A stretch of DNA of 64,000 bases from Phoronis australis (taxonomy: Eukaryota; Phoronida; Phoronidae), in the NCBI GenBank assembly GCA_002633005.1, contig NMRA01000194.1, positions 349,958 through 413,957 of the forward strand, given 5' to 3'. Under the pieces are notes generated by a model. That model was not told where the DNA came from and searched no databases. It worked only from the letters and a program-made list of their open reading frames with translations. The translations under genes were made by a program, and so were the position numbers. The stretch's first letter is position 1. Each line of letters starts with the position of its first letter. Positions 43,295 through 55,100 of the stretch are shown here, piece after piece.

Positions 43295-45208
43295 TGGACT
43301 GTTGCCGTGGTGATGTACAATGTGATTCATTTCGTGAACATTTGCTTGTGATTCATCTGTCATATTCGTTGTCATCATTAACTGTTATTCAAATGTTGTC
43401 TTAGTGACAGTGAGTGTACACTATCAGCATTTAAGAGGGCATTTGCACAATTATGAGATGGTTATATATATGTGTAAATTCTAATGTATGCTACACTGTA
43501 AATAGTGGGTGAGCATTACCTGAAAATTATATCTAAGAAAATGACATGCTGTGCTTCATGAGAACTTAGAACAAATGCAAAGAAGATCCAACTAATTAAT
43601 TAATTTCTTTTAAAAAAAGGTGAATGGAAAATTTAGCAAGCACTTTTCTTTTAACAAAAGCGCGAACCTATAGCTGATGGTGCTGTACTCTCAACACGCG
43701 TTAGTTTGCCAATGGTGCTGTATTCTCAATGGCAAGTATATTGCCAACATGACAATTTATGTAATCATCCAGTAACTGTGCAATGGCCTTTTCTAGTTTG
43801 AGAGTGTGATTTGTTGGTGTTATATTTAGATTGCTGATATGTGACCCACCACGACAAAATGAGTCTTAAGTCGGAAACTCAATTTCCTGACAAGACTGCA
43901 AACAGTAGCTATCGGTTAAAATTAGGTCAAATTATTTTTATTGCAGATTATGATTATTTATTCATTTTACTCCACAAAACAATACTTTAAAACGATCAAA
44001 CTTCATTTTAAACCTTATTTATTTCATTTTGAAAAACATCACCTTCTCCACGACTGCATATCTCGTGAAATTTTCATCGAAATTTGCCGGTTTTCGTGTC
44101 CTCATTGATCAGTCTTCCGATGACCCAATTTCGCTCGTAAACACATCAACAGAAAGGTCAAACTCTGCTCATTATGCATGTAGTAATCTCTTTGAGTTTT
44201 TCGTCCAATCATAAGTCGTTATTTCACTTTTTGCATTCGGGGTATTTTCAACAGAAGNGCAGACTTTTTGTTTTTGATTATATGTTGCGGTTGGTTAACT
44301 ATACATTTAGTGACCCTAAATTTTCTTGGAGTTTTTAAAGAGTGTCTCAAACTTTGCACATGCATTTTGTCGGCTCTATTTGTTAATCTAGAAATTAATT
44401 TTGTCGCTTGGCACGATCAGGGCGATGCATTTGTTTTTTGTGTTCACACTACAGTTCAAGCAATTTCAAGTCTGTGTGGCCATGTGAATGGGTATTCCTT
44501 ACTTATTTAGCGCTCGATATCGCCAACACATGAAAGTCTTTACTTGTCAGAAATTCTCCAGGAAAATAAAGATTGTGAAAACTGTAGTCGATACTAGCTT
44601 GGTTTGTATTGTATATAAGATGTCATAAAGTAACATTTGGCAAAGTTTCCACTTTTTGTAGCAAGGGGTAATCAGCCTTTGACAATCAAAAATGAGAATT
44701 TTGGTATTTATTTTTATGCAAATTATATGGAGTATTATCAGTTTTGTTGAAACGCTAGATATTGGGATAATAACATATTGCTGGGTTTTCTACAAAAGTT
44801 GCTACATGTTCAACCCTGTATTACTGTGGGTAAGCAGTGTTTATGCGAATCTAATGAAACTAAATTTTGTCAAAACTATTGTTCCAAAGTTAATGCGACA
44901 GTTGAATTTTATTTTGCTTAGTTGAAATCATACAATCCTATTAATATTGATTTCTGCATTTCGTGTGACAATAACTCTGCTCTAAATCAACTAAGTTCTG
45001 ATTTGTGTCGCTTAATGGTGTAAAAATGGTCGCTTGTTGCTTAGCAACATTTGAGCTGATCTCTGAAATTAATTTTTCAGTTCTCTTGTCATTTTATATG
45101 TGGAGCATGGGTCTGGAACAATAACTGTTAATTCTTTGTCAGGGTATGGAACAGATTGAGACCAGTTCTGTACCAGTGAATGGTCTAAATTGAAACTTGA
45201 AAGTTTTA
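43295..45208. other. Spacer after MGAT5, 3' UTR not delimited
   Basis: This is the first part of the space between convergent MGAT5 and DBR1. I recognise no gene. An undetermined base lies at 44,258, and AATAAA at 44,565-44,570 is a candidate poly(A) signal. The stretch from about 44,630 shares GGCAAAGTTTCCACTTTTTG words with 59,750, suggesting a further dispersed repeat. Confidence 0.45.
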
Positions 45209-45640
45209 TGCGCCCACATGTACTTGCATGCGCGCATATTGCCGTCCTCTCTGTCTGGTGACCAGTGTCCAGTATCTGCTGCAGTATCTTCTAAATCTTT
45301 ACAGGATGTTTATTATCCTCCGTTGAAGGCAAAGGGACTATAGTGATGGTAGGTGTCATTTTGTGTCTTCGGTTCTGTGATTGCATCTGTTCTTGCAAAG
45401 AAACGTCCTGTGTCCATTTCTTATCGGATGTCGACTTGTAAAGTACCATACGGCATTATCACTGCCGTTTTGCATTGGCCATTTTTAAATTATTTTTATG
45501 TCCGTTTTTGGCGTGTCTCAATTTCTGCCAAGTTCTTTGATGGATTTTCACGAGGTTTGGCATATGTGTTGCCATCAAGGAAAACATGATTGGTGTTTAT
45601 TTTTGGACATGAACTGTGGCGCCCCCTTTATTGCCACATT
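45209..45640 (+). mobile_element. Tandem-repeat element copy F (3' end lost)
   Basis: The copy starts with a clean 5' end, TGCGCCCACATGTACTTG, after an A, followed by degraded family words (ATCTTCTAAATCTTTACAGG, TGTGGCGCCCCCTTTATTG). No 3' hairpin end was found. Confidence 0.6.
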
Positions 45641-45723
45641 GTCATGTCTGCCGATTGAGGAAGCACATTTTTTCTTTTTCATTATATATTTATCACTGGC
45701 GATGTATGGGGTGGATGCGCATT

Positions 45724-45816
45724 GATACTCTGACAGGTTTATGGCGGAGTGAAGCGAACTCATGCTTTGATACTCTGACAAGGCAGGTTTATGGCAGAGT
45801 GAAGCGAGCTCGTGCA
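45724..45816 (+). repeat. Tandem duplication, about 46-bp unit, 2 copies
   Basis: GATACTCTGACAGGTTTATG followed by GCgGAGTGAAGCGAaCTC is repeated once with small changes, at about 45,726 and 45,772. Confidence 0.75.
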
Positions 45817-45840
45817 TTCCACACTCAGGTTGTTTGCAGT

Positions 45841-46785
45841 ATTCTTATTAAGGTGTTGCATGATGATGGTTATATTATATAGGACACAAGCTGGTTAATT
45901 TTGTTCCAGTTTTAAGACTTGTTTTGTGACTGGCTCGTTCTCTTGAACTGTACAATTTGAATTAACAATTGGCGCATTAATTGAAAGTTTTACAGTAAAA
46001 TAATTTGTTTTATGGTTTATGATTGGCGTTTGTTAACCAATTTTTTTCAGCTCGTAAGAGCAAGCATATTGTGCACTCTGGTCATTCAAATTTCCACTCA
46101 GCTATGATGAACTTGAAACTTTATCTTGTATTGCACCAGAAATTCAAAATTTGACTATTTTTGTGCAATGATTCGATTTTATTGCAGTGTATAGAACTTA
46201 CACAGTACTTACCTTTGTACCTCATCTTTACGTACTCTAGAGCCTGATGTCTGCTACTCTATAGCCTGATGTCTGCGCACAAAATTTTACTCCAAGTTTG
46301 CACATTGGTTCTCCAATCTTGCAGGTACTGCACAGGTTGCAGGCACACAATTGGCCTTTAGGAGATACATATCAGTAAAAAACCCCTCGTTTCCTATTAC
46401 TGCATTTACCTGTCTGAATATTGGCCATGCATCATATTGCATTTGTAAGGTAGAAAGCTTTAAAGGTGTTTTACGTTTTAACTTTGTTTAAAATAGGGTT
46501 GAACTTGAAATCCTCGAAAGAGCATCTGTTTCAATATCGTAATTACCCCGCAATGTTTCACTAAAAGATGGCAATTATAGCGGTGGTATTGTGAAATAAG
46601 TCAGTAAGTTGATGTTTCTTCTTCAATAATAAGTAAGCACTTTGTATCATACACCATTCAAATGCAGTTGCATACTTAAGGGTAAAATCGCACCGATTTG
46701 GGACACAATATGGCCGGCAGTTGATATTTTATCTCATTTTTATCCAAGATGTACAGCAAAAAATGTTTTACGATTTTGAAGTTTG
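45841..46785. other. Intergenic, nothing recognised
   Basis: The only pattern seen is a tandem pair of a 22-base word containing AGCCTGATGTCTGC at 46,232-46,276. Confidence 0.45.
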
Positions 46786-46990
46786 AGGAGGCAGTGTGGC
46801 CTAGTGTGACAAGTGTCGGCTTCATTTACTCAAAGTTGTGGATTCGAGTCCCACTGGGACACATTGCTAAACCCTCGAGTCAGGTCTCTTGCTCATTGGC
46901 TCAGTTTAAACTAATACTTCAAAATGGTGCCAGGTGATCAATGCAATGGGCACGCCTGAGTATAACATGCACTGGGCCCTGTTGCATTTA
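46786..46990 (+). repeat. tRNA-like SINE
   Basis: The head GAGGAGGCAGTGTGGCCTAG resembles that at 60,115. The B box is GGATTCGAGTCCC at about 46,849-46,861. The body ends in a T-rich tail. The open frame across it is not a gene. Confidence 0.6.
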
Positions 46991-48377
46991 TTTTTAAAAA
47001 TATTTTTATGTTCCAGTTAGGTACAATATCTACAATAACACAAAATTTTGAAAACTTCTAGGCACTCGTAAAACTGCAAGTAGACCATGGAAATGAGAAA
47101 AATGCAATTTCGGCAATCATTGCTGTCTGAAATTGTTGAGATTTTACATTTAATTTTGTTCACTATTAATTGTTCTTGTTGAATAAATGTTTTAAACATC
47201 AGTGCTCTTGTGAAAATTTGGTCTAGTGTCAAAATTGACATTCTTCACTTGGGATTGTTATACAAAGCAGCCTCATTCTGTTCCCCCTCCCCCGGTATTG
47301 CCCGTGCAGCTGAACCAAAACCACCCACGCCAGTTAAAAAATTAACAGAGGTGATGGACATGGCGCCATATGTAGTTTTTCATACATAAGTCTTCGCCTG
47401 TGCAGACAATATTGACAAATGATGTGCATTATCAATTGAACGCGATGTGATTTGCTAATTTTAGAGTCCAGTCTCTAGTAAAGGTTGATTGCGGATGCCA
47501 AGAAAACAGTCTATAGCAGCGTTAATCTGCGTTACAGAAAACAATTGATATTTTGGATAAAAATCGAAGTAAAAGGGGAGCCCCTCGTGCAATCATGCGA
47601 CGTTTTAAAAAGGTTTCCTCAAAGTATTGCAAGAACTGCATAAATCATAGTATCTATTTGAATCACAACGACCATTTGAGGAAACTCGAGTTTTGAAGTA
47701 ACCTAAATATAGACTTTTTCTTTGGATTACTCATATTATATTTAAAGCATTCCTTGAACAATGTATTGTTAGTTCAGATAGTCCCAGCAATACTTTAGCA
47801 ATTTAAGATGACACTCAAGTGAGGTGAAGTAATCTTTCCTGCCATAATGACTTAACATGAAAGTTGGAGAGTAGTTATGTTAAATGGGGTCTAAATGAAC
47901 ACCATTTTATAAGGATTTACCAAGTGACAATGTATGAACGAAAGTGAATAAGCCTGACAGTTGATTACATTTGGCAATATATGGCATTAGTGTGCTCACA
48001 GTGATGTTCAAAACATTGCGCCAACCAAATGCACATCTGTTAACGTTCGAGATAAGCTTTAATCACGAGAACAGTTGCAAGGCGAATGTACAGTTCTATC
48101 TACTTGCCTAGACAACAGAAACAGCAGGTACACGTACGTGCCTACTGTCACTCATGGACTCGGCCCTCGATTCTGGGAGCCTATATCGGGTTCCATTCCC
48201 CTCTAAAAAATATTAAAAAAACATGCGAAATTGACCTCGTGCGGTACAAAAATTCACCTCAAGTGATTGAAAATTTCCCTAAAAACCTCGCTGGTTCCAT
48301 TTGCTTGAACTGTGCAAGCTCAACAGTGAGGCATACTTTAAAATGAAAACATTATTCAGTTTTTGTATAAGACATAA
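46991..48377. other. Intergenic, includes DBR1 3' end
   Basis: No gene was recognised. On the minus strand, ATTAAA at 48,058-48,063 lies about 315 bases after the DBR1 stop and is a weak candidate poly(A) signal. Confidence 0.4.
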
Positions 48378-49167
48378 CTACGAGTAGCTATCATCACCAG
48401 TAATACTATACATTGCAACATTGCGCCGTTTAAATTTTTTTACTTTTGGTTCCCCAATAACTGGTGACTGTGACTTGACTGGCTCAGATTCAACATCAGT
48501 ATCAACTACACTCGTTGCCACCTTAGATGGCGAATCCAACGATACATTGTCCTGACCTCCACTGTCCTTCAGCTGTAAACTGTCCATGTTTTTCTCTGAA
48601 CAGCCGTCTGGTAATGGGGCCGAGGCCAGGTTATTGTCCAAGTCCGGTGACTTGGGCGCGTCTGACTGACTGTCCTCACCACTGCCCAGGGGCACTGCAT
48701 CTTCGTCAGTGGAAAGGCACGAGCTCTCCAATGTGTCGTTCTCCAAGCTAAATGAGGTAATGAATGACGAATAATTAGCACTGGAATCCTCATCACCATC
48801 CGACACGACATCATCATCGTCATCATCATCCTGGTCTTTCGATTCCTCCACACCAACATCATCACCAGCCTCATCATCATCATCGTCCAACGCAATCTCA
48901 TCAGGGTTGATGGACGTGTCTTGCACACTGCCACCTAGTGTTGATGGTAGTCCGGTGACGACACTGAGTGGATCAGTAATGTCTAGCATCGCACAAAGCA
49001 GTGATGTCTGTGGGTTGATTTTGTGAGCCGGACCCTTGCATCCTGCCTTAGGTGTGGCCGGGTCATAGACTGGGGCGGTCTGTTCAAAGTTGTCAGGGAT
49101 GGACATGTCACCACCAAAGTCATCAATTACAGATTTCATTTCCTCATCAGTCACTGTGAAATCCCAT
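48378..49167 (-). CDS. DBR1: DBR1 terminal exon 7
   Basis: The exon encodes the end of the conserved domain ([35 protein letters not shown]) and then a long acidic region with several Asp runs, Ser-rich stretches and the final [15 protein letters not shown]. It corresponds to human HRINPQTTEFCAQLGI and KKIKRRNQAIY. The acceptor is tttttacag. It completes the Arg codon begun in exon 6. The stop is at 48,378-48,380. Confidence 0.97.
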
Positions 49168-52100
49168 CTGTAAAAAAGAAGGTGCAAATTCCAAATCTTT
49201 AAGCCATCAAAGTCAACATCAAAGCAATGCAACGTGCTGCCCACACGGGTAGTACAAACGGTAAAAAGGTGTCATTATTTTGTAATTCTTTCAAATCAAC
49301 CAACACTTGGAAATAATTGACAGACAAGGAACACTTTGTCGAAAGCTGAAATGACTAACAGGTGGCACTGCATTTAGTGAATCCACTAAAAATTGACTAG
49401 TTCACAAACACTGTATGTTTCAACAAAATTTGTTGAGTCATTTTAACACTAATTTATGGCCAAGCAATATTGAGTTGAAAACTAAAATGCATCCAACCAT
49501 CTGACCAGGCGTCAAATCTCTTCAAAATAGGGCCTACATGCCTTTGGCTCATAAACGTGGTGAACTTCTCATGTCAACTTATGCAATTGAATCATAAGAA
49601 ATAACACACCGTTAGTTTTTCTGAGGCACTGAAAATAAAGTACCAGCCAGAGTAGTCAGACAAAATGACCCATAATTCCCTGTCATGATGGCTGGGAGGA
49701 AGCTGAATTCATAGTCTTCCCTCATGACTGAGAATGAAGGGAAACGAGGATAGATAGTAAGGTGGCTAATGCCTTTGTGTAAATAGAAATTTGAAGTCCT
49801 AACAGTTATTACCAGTTGTTTTTGCTGTTCGTAGAATTAGTTGTAATGATGGGAAATGGTATTTGTCTGGTCGCTTTTCTGCTGTGCTGTACTTCTAACT
49901 TCAGCAATGAACAAGTTGAGATTCATTTATTATAGCAGAAAAACAGCTAATTCCAACGGCAGCGTTTCCGACATTGAAAATTGCCAAGAATGCCTTTGAA
50001 AGGATATTGAACACTATTATCAGTAGTTTCATCCTTTCCATCACCAGATTTTGCACAATCAGTACCTTCTGAGAGATGAAAGGATAATTCAATTATTAAG
50101 ACCCTTTCGCACTGAAACACAAACAGGACCCTGCAATGAGAGGTTTATTCCCAAAGCCATTAACCCAACCACAGCATCCTTTGTAAGGAATTTTTCAACT
50201 TGTTTCACGCTCTTGATTACTGGTTACAGAGCATCATTTTTGTGGTTTAAATGAAAACTTGTTTTTACAAAAGGAGGGTTGCTAGAGTTTTAATATCGTA
50301 GGAGTCCAGTCGCGGTTTATGGCTGTTGAGGTTTTACAGGACCATAGAACAATGCCCACTTTGGCTCTAACTTTCAGGGCTTGGAATGACCAATGACAAA
50401 AAATGCGGAAACTTTGAAACTTTTACGGCCCAAATCATGCCCGATAACCAGCCTTGGAAATGGTCAATGTGAACCTTTCCCCGACAAAAATCGGGAGGTC
50501 TAAAAAAATAAACGTTACCACCATCAGTAGCATGCATCTGCATCCTTTTAGCTCGCCCGCCCACTCCCAACCCACACATTTTTTGGCTGCAGAGCGGTAG
50601 TATTTGTCGCCGCGCTTAACAATAACATGAGACGCCATTGAAAATCCCACCACGCTGTCCCAGATGCCCCGGCAATGCTGACAATTTACGTTCCTCCGAA
50701 ACATAAAGAGCAACTTCCGCTTTTCGAGGTGAACGTCGTCTGCAACACCGCGGTAAGAAAGGAATTTGCCGCGGAAATTTTATATCAAATCTGATTTTTT
50801 TACGCGGAAATATTATAAAAAAAGCGGTAAGCACATTTGAAAAAAGCGGAAATCCGCGTTTCCGCGGAAAATTCCAAGCCCTGAACTTTGGAACGTTGTA
50901 TCTCAGAAATGGCAGATTAGATTCACATGAACTTTCATACACCGTGCTTACTACACTGCTCCACAAAAAGGACTTTTGAACTTGCTTTTAAAATGTTCCA
51001 CTTTTGCACCGGGTTATCAAAAATAAGACTTTTATGATATTTAAGGAAAAAAGCAGAAGTGGCATAAAAGGCAAAGAAGCTTTTGAAAATGTTTTTAAAG
51101 TTTATCTTGAACATTTACATCAAATTAAATTTGGTTAAGTTTGTTAATGATACCTTTGTTTTGCCATGAATGTAGTTTTTTTGCCAATTTTTATTAAAAA
51201 GACATGGTCCTGTGACCTAATTAATGACAGATTGATATAAAGTTAAAAATTAAAGTCTAAAGGGTTTCAGTTTTACGAAAAATAAAGACTTTTTGCACAC
51301 TTAATTGCTGTAGTTTTGTAGATATTTGGATAATTCACAAACTTGTTGCAGAGGTCTCACATAAAGTAATTCTTATTTCGCAGAAAAATAATCGATAAAA
51401 ATGCCATTTTCTTGTTTTTCAAACATCGACACCATGGTGCACACAATGAGAACATTACCTCTACAGTGGAAACCAACAAGATAATAGATCAAATTTTTCT
51501 TAAACTATGCATTTTTGGAAAAATTTGACAAAATAAAATTGATCTTGTCCACCATATTCTGCGCTGAAAAGGTGAAGAGAGTACAACAGATTACCCTTAA
51601 GAACCATACTGCCAGCAATGAGCACAGTTATACCTTTCACTGCATCCTGGACCAGGCATGTACTTGTTTGCTGAGCTCGTGTTCAGCAAGTGATTTGTTG
51701 ATTTCAAAACACACAACCACTCAGGGTCCAGCTCCAGCCGCAAAGGTTGACTGGGGTCGTGGGCGATATCCAATATCTGAAAAAAATTTGAAAAACTGTA
51801 TTCATTTCTGTGGACATGTTCCTAGCCGAGCAGTCGGCTAGTGTAAATCAGATAAATAATTGTACAAAGCAAAAAACTGGATGTACAGCAGGCTACTTGT
51901 TGAATTTCTCATATAACTTTCATGTATTCATAATAGATTCATAAAACTCATAGTCTATATATTTTTAAAATCCTTGAACACAGAATTTTATAATCTTCAC
52001 ACTTGCAATGCCCAAATGTTTGCAATCGTGATTGCATTTTTTTCTCAAAAATCGTGATTATTCACAAATATTAATCATTTTTTCCACAAATGTGATTTTT

Positions 52101-55100
52101 TTCACAAAAATTGCAAATTCTGTTTCTTCATACTTTTAGATTCAAAGAATGTCTGGGACTTTTGTTTAAGACCTTTTAGCCACAGACCTCGGCTGTCTAG
52201 AATCAAGACTTTCGTTTTTTCAAGAAATGTTGACATTCTCATATTTAACAAAGAATTCTTGGGCTAAAAGGCATTAAAACAAAATCCCACACATGCTGTT
52301 GTAGCATTACAATAATGAAACAGAATTTGCAAGTTTTGTGTGAACAATTTATTGTTTGTGGAAATTATGGCAATTTCCATGAAAAATATAGATTTTCATA
52401 GAAAAAACACGATTACGAACACCTGGCCATTGCTTTCAATGTGCACATAAGATTATTTGGTCACCAAGGATTATAAAAATGAAATATAGTCTTAAGGCCA
52501 CTATTTTAGTTGAAAAGTTAGAACATTAAAACAGAACTTAATATGTCATTCCTGGTAATCAGCATAGCCAATGACCTTAACGGCGAAGGCAACCTTTTCC
52601 CATGTCATTTTGAGCTAAAATAAGGTTGGTTGGTTATCCTAGACATATTTTCCACTTAATTACAGCTTTTCGTAATTTTATTAATTACTCGTCCGCTACT
52701 CCGGAAGTGACATTTTAGGAGGCAAGCATTTCGCGCCAATTTCTTTTCATATAGTCTGACTGTGAGAGCTGCCGAGTCAGTCATTGTTCTACCTCGGTTG
52801 TGTTAAGTTACGTCGTCGTTTGCTTTCATTTACTAGTGAGTCAACATGCCACACTGTTGCTGCGTACCAGGATGTACTAATTATCGGATCACGCGCGCTT
52901 TGGGAGTACCTTTGCATCGCTTTCCGATGGATGACACACTTCGCCGTACTTGGCTCGTTCGTGTGAAGAACGCAGCGTTACCCGTCCACGCAACGTACAA
53001 AGCAGTGGAGAATTACCGTGTGTGTGGCAAGCACTTTCTGCCGTCCGATTACGAAAGGGATTTGTACGCTGAACTGATGAAGGTCCCCGCGAAACAACGC
53101 TTGAAGAAGGATGCCATTCCGTCTGTGTTGATTCCCGGCAGTGCCCCGTCGCCACCCCCGAGAAGTGCGTTTTTGAAGCGAGAAGCCTCGCGAGCTGTGG
53201 CCAGTACAGTGACTGGAGCCAGTGGAGGCACTTCATCTACTGTCACCCGTGCCTCCGAACGTACCCCAGAGCGTGCAATTCCTGGAACCAGTAGTGATTC
53301 GCCCTGTGCTGTTTTCTCCAGCCCAGAGCCTCTAAGCAGCCCTGCAGCGATATTGAGTAGTGGGAGTGATTACAGGCTCAGTTCGACACCCAGTGAAGAG
53401 GACAGTTCGTCGTCCAGTGAACAGATCGGTGAGCCAAACTTTGATAAGTTTATTGTGGACTTGTCTAAAGTGTTGGAGCTATTTAGAAGGTGCCAGGTGT
53501 GTGGCGAGGGAGTCACACGACACGATGTAAGCAGTTTGGGTGCTCAGGTCACCATCCAGTGGGAATGTGTCGCGGGACACTCTGGCAAGTGGGACAGTTG
53601 TTCCTCTGTCCGTGGTATGCCGGAGGTCCACTTAACCATGTCCAGTAGTGGCTTGGCCTCGTCGAACTCTGAACAGCACAAGCATTCCATTGACGTAGGC
53701 ATAACAACGCACACAGTGCATTTGCACCAAGATGTGTCACCACGTCTGTCCTCAGTAGCCGCCTCGTTTCTCTCAACAGCTGCCTGTGCCTGTGCGTACT
53801 CTGCCTCGTTATACTCGGGCTCAAACATGTACCCACCCACTGAACGTCCGTGAAAAAATTCCTCGTCACCACTGCTGTGAACAAGGTCTCTGTTGATGTG
53901 CTAGCAGTGAAAGGCATTCTGTTCGGTTAGGAACGTTGAATGCGCGACGCAGTGCGAGAACGCGGTCCAAGGATAATACTAGTCTGAAGGAGGATAATAG
54001 TTTTATTACATACTCTTCTACTGATACTACTGAGTCTGTTACAATCCATGCGATCTTACACTTATATAGTGACATACATGAATCATAACAGGATATACTA
54101 AAAAACGTGTTTACTACAATTCCTCATGTTGGGGGTGTATTACGTAACACTTAATTCTCTGAACTACTCCTACACATGCACTCAGTCGGATATGAGATCA
54201 TACTCTAACAGTCTCTGTCACTCACACTACTGTCACTGTGATACGGGTCACTGACTCCAGCCATTTTCAGCTTACAACACACTAAACAATCCCTAAATCC
54301 AACGTAGTTGAGTTCTCTACTAACCTATCTTGCCGCAGAATACTCGCCGATGGAAAGTGGTGGCAACAATTGTTGAAAAACAACACAAAACAAAAGTAGA
54401 ATAGAACAGATTCGCAGGGTAAAGTCAACGCAAAACCAAGTGGCGGGAAACGCTTGCCTCCTAAAACGTCACTTCCGGAGTAGCGAACGAGTAATTTATA
54501 AAATTACGAAAAGCTGTAATTAAGTGGAAAATATGTCTAGGATAACCAACCAACCTTATTTTAGCTCAAAATGACATGGAAAAAGGTTGCCTTCGCCTTT
54601 AAGCAAAATTTTGAAGGTGCAGGCCCTAAGTACTACTACTGTACTACAATTGGAATGATCAACTGTCGACCAATTACGAGACTTCAAGACTGGTTTTAAC
54701 TTTCCGGCATGGTTAAAAAGTTAGCATATTATAACTGAACTCGAAATCGCCAGCTTTCGTTTTACGAAAACATTTCTAAACAACATCCATTAAGACAAAC
54801 TGGTTTCCGAGAACAACACTTTCCACCTTTTGTGTGACTCAACACGACAACTGTTAGTCCATTACCTGTAGGAACTTACGGCGTGGCAGACACTTATCAA
54901 GAGCTAGGAACCTGGTCACTTTGTCTTCACCAGCATCTTCACTAGACTGGGACAAAGTAAATGATATCCTTAAGAATTATGGGCATTGCAAACAGTCATA
55001 TTAACAGTCACTGTACAGTGAATTCTCGCCGCACTGGGACACAGCACGGCAGACACCTGAAACTTTTGTTTTCTCATTTCTCATTAACAGTACGAAGCAG

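Larger units (their letters stand above)
49168..51633. other. DBR1: DBR1 intron 6
   Basis: This 2.5-kb intron holds repeat R3 copy 2 and hAT-like copy 2, listed separately. The rest is AT-rich and unassigned. Open frames here come from the hAT-like element or have no signal. Confidence 0.8.
52581..54598 (+). mobile_element. Kolobok-like TTAA DNA transposon, internally deleted
   Basis: The inverted ends of about 155 bp differ at only a handful of sites and are flanked by TTAA (52,577-52,580 and 54,599-54,602). The outermost bases read GGCGAAGGCAACC. Inside are a + strand THAP-domain open frame and, near the right end, a - strand piece of a P2X7-C-domain-like protein. TTAA duplications together with a THAP domain are hallmarks of the Kolobok superfamily; piggyBac shares TTAA but lacks THAP. 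The core catalytic part of a transposase is absent, so the copy is probably non-autonomous. It lies in DBR1 intron 5. Confidence 0.85.
51777..54865. other. DBR1: DBR1 intron 5
   Basis: This 3.1-kb intron is mostly occupied by the TTAA-flanked THAP transposon at 52,581-54,598. Without the insert it would be about 1.07 kb. The remaining sequence is AT-rich, with a run of GTGATT/TTCACAAA words near 52,020-52,110. Confidence 0.8.

Noticed and set aside
48569-48934. 121-codon minus-strand Met-rich frame
   Set aside because: A shifted reading of the DBR1 acidic region (GAT triplets read as ATG), not a gene.
52581-54598. piggyBac element (because of TTAA)
   Set aside because: A THAP finger and long inverted ends fit Kolobok better; no piggyBac transposase motif is visible.
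49167-54866. Loss of a DBR1 exon between exons 5 and 7 by the transposon insertion
   Set aside because: At first exon 5 and exon 7 did not join in phase, but exon 6 at 51,634-51,776 was then found and restores the frame.
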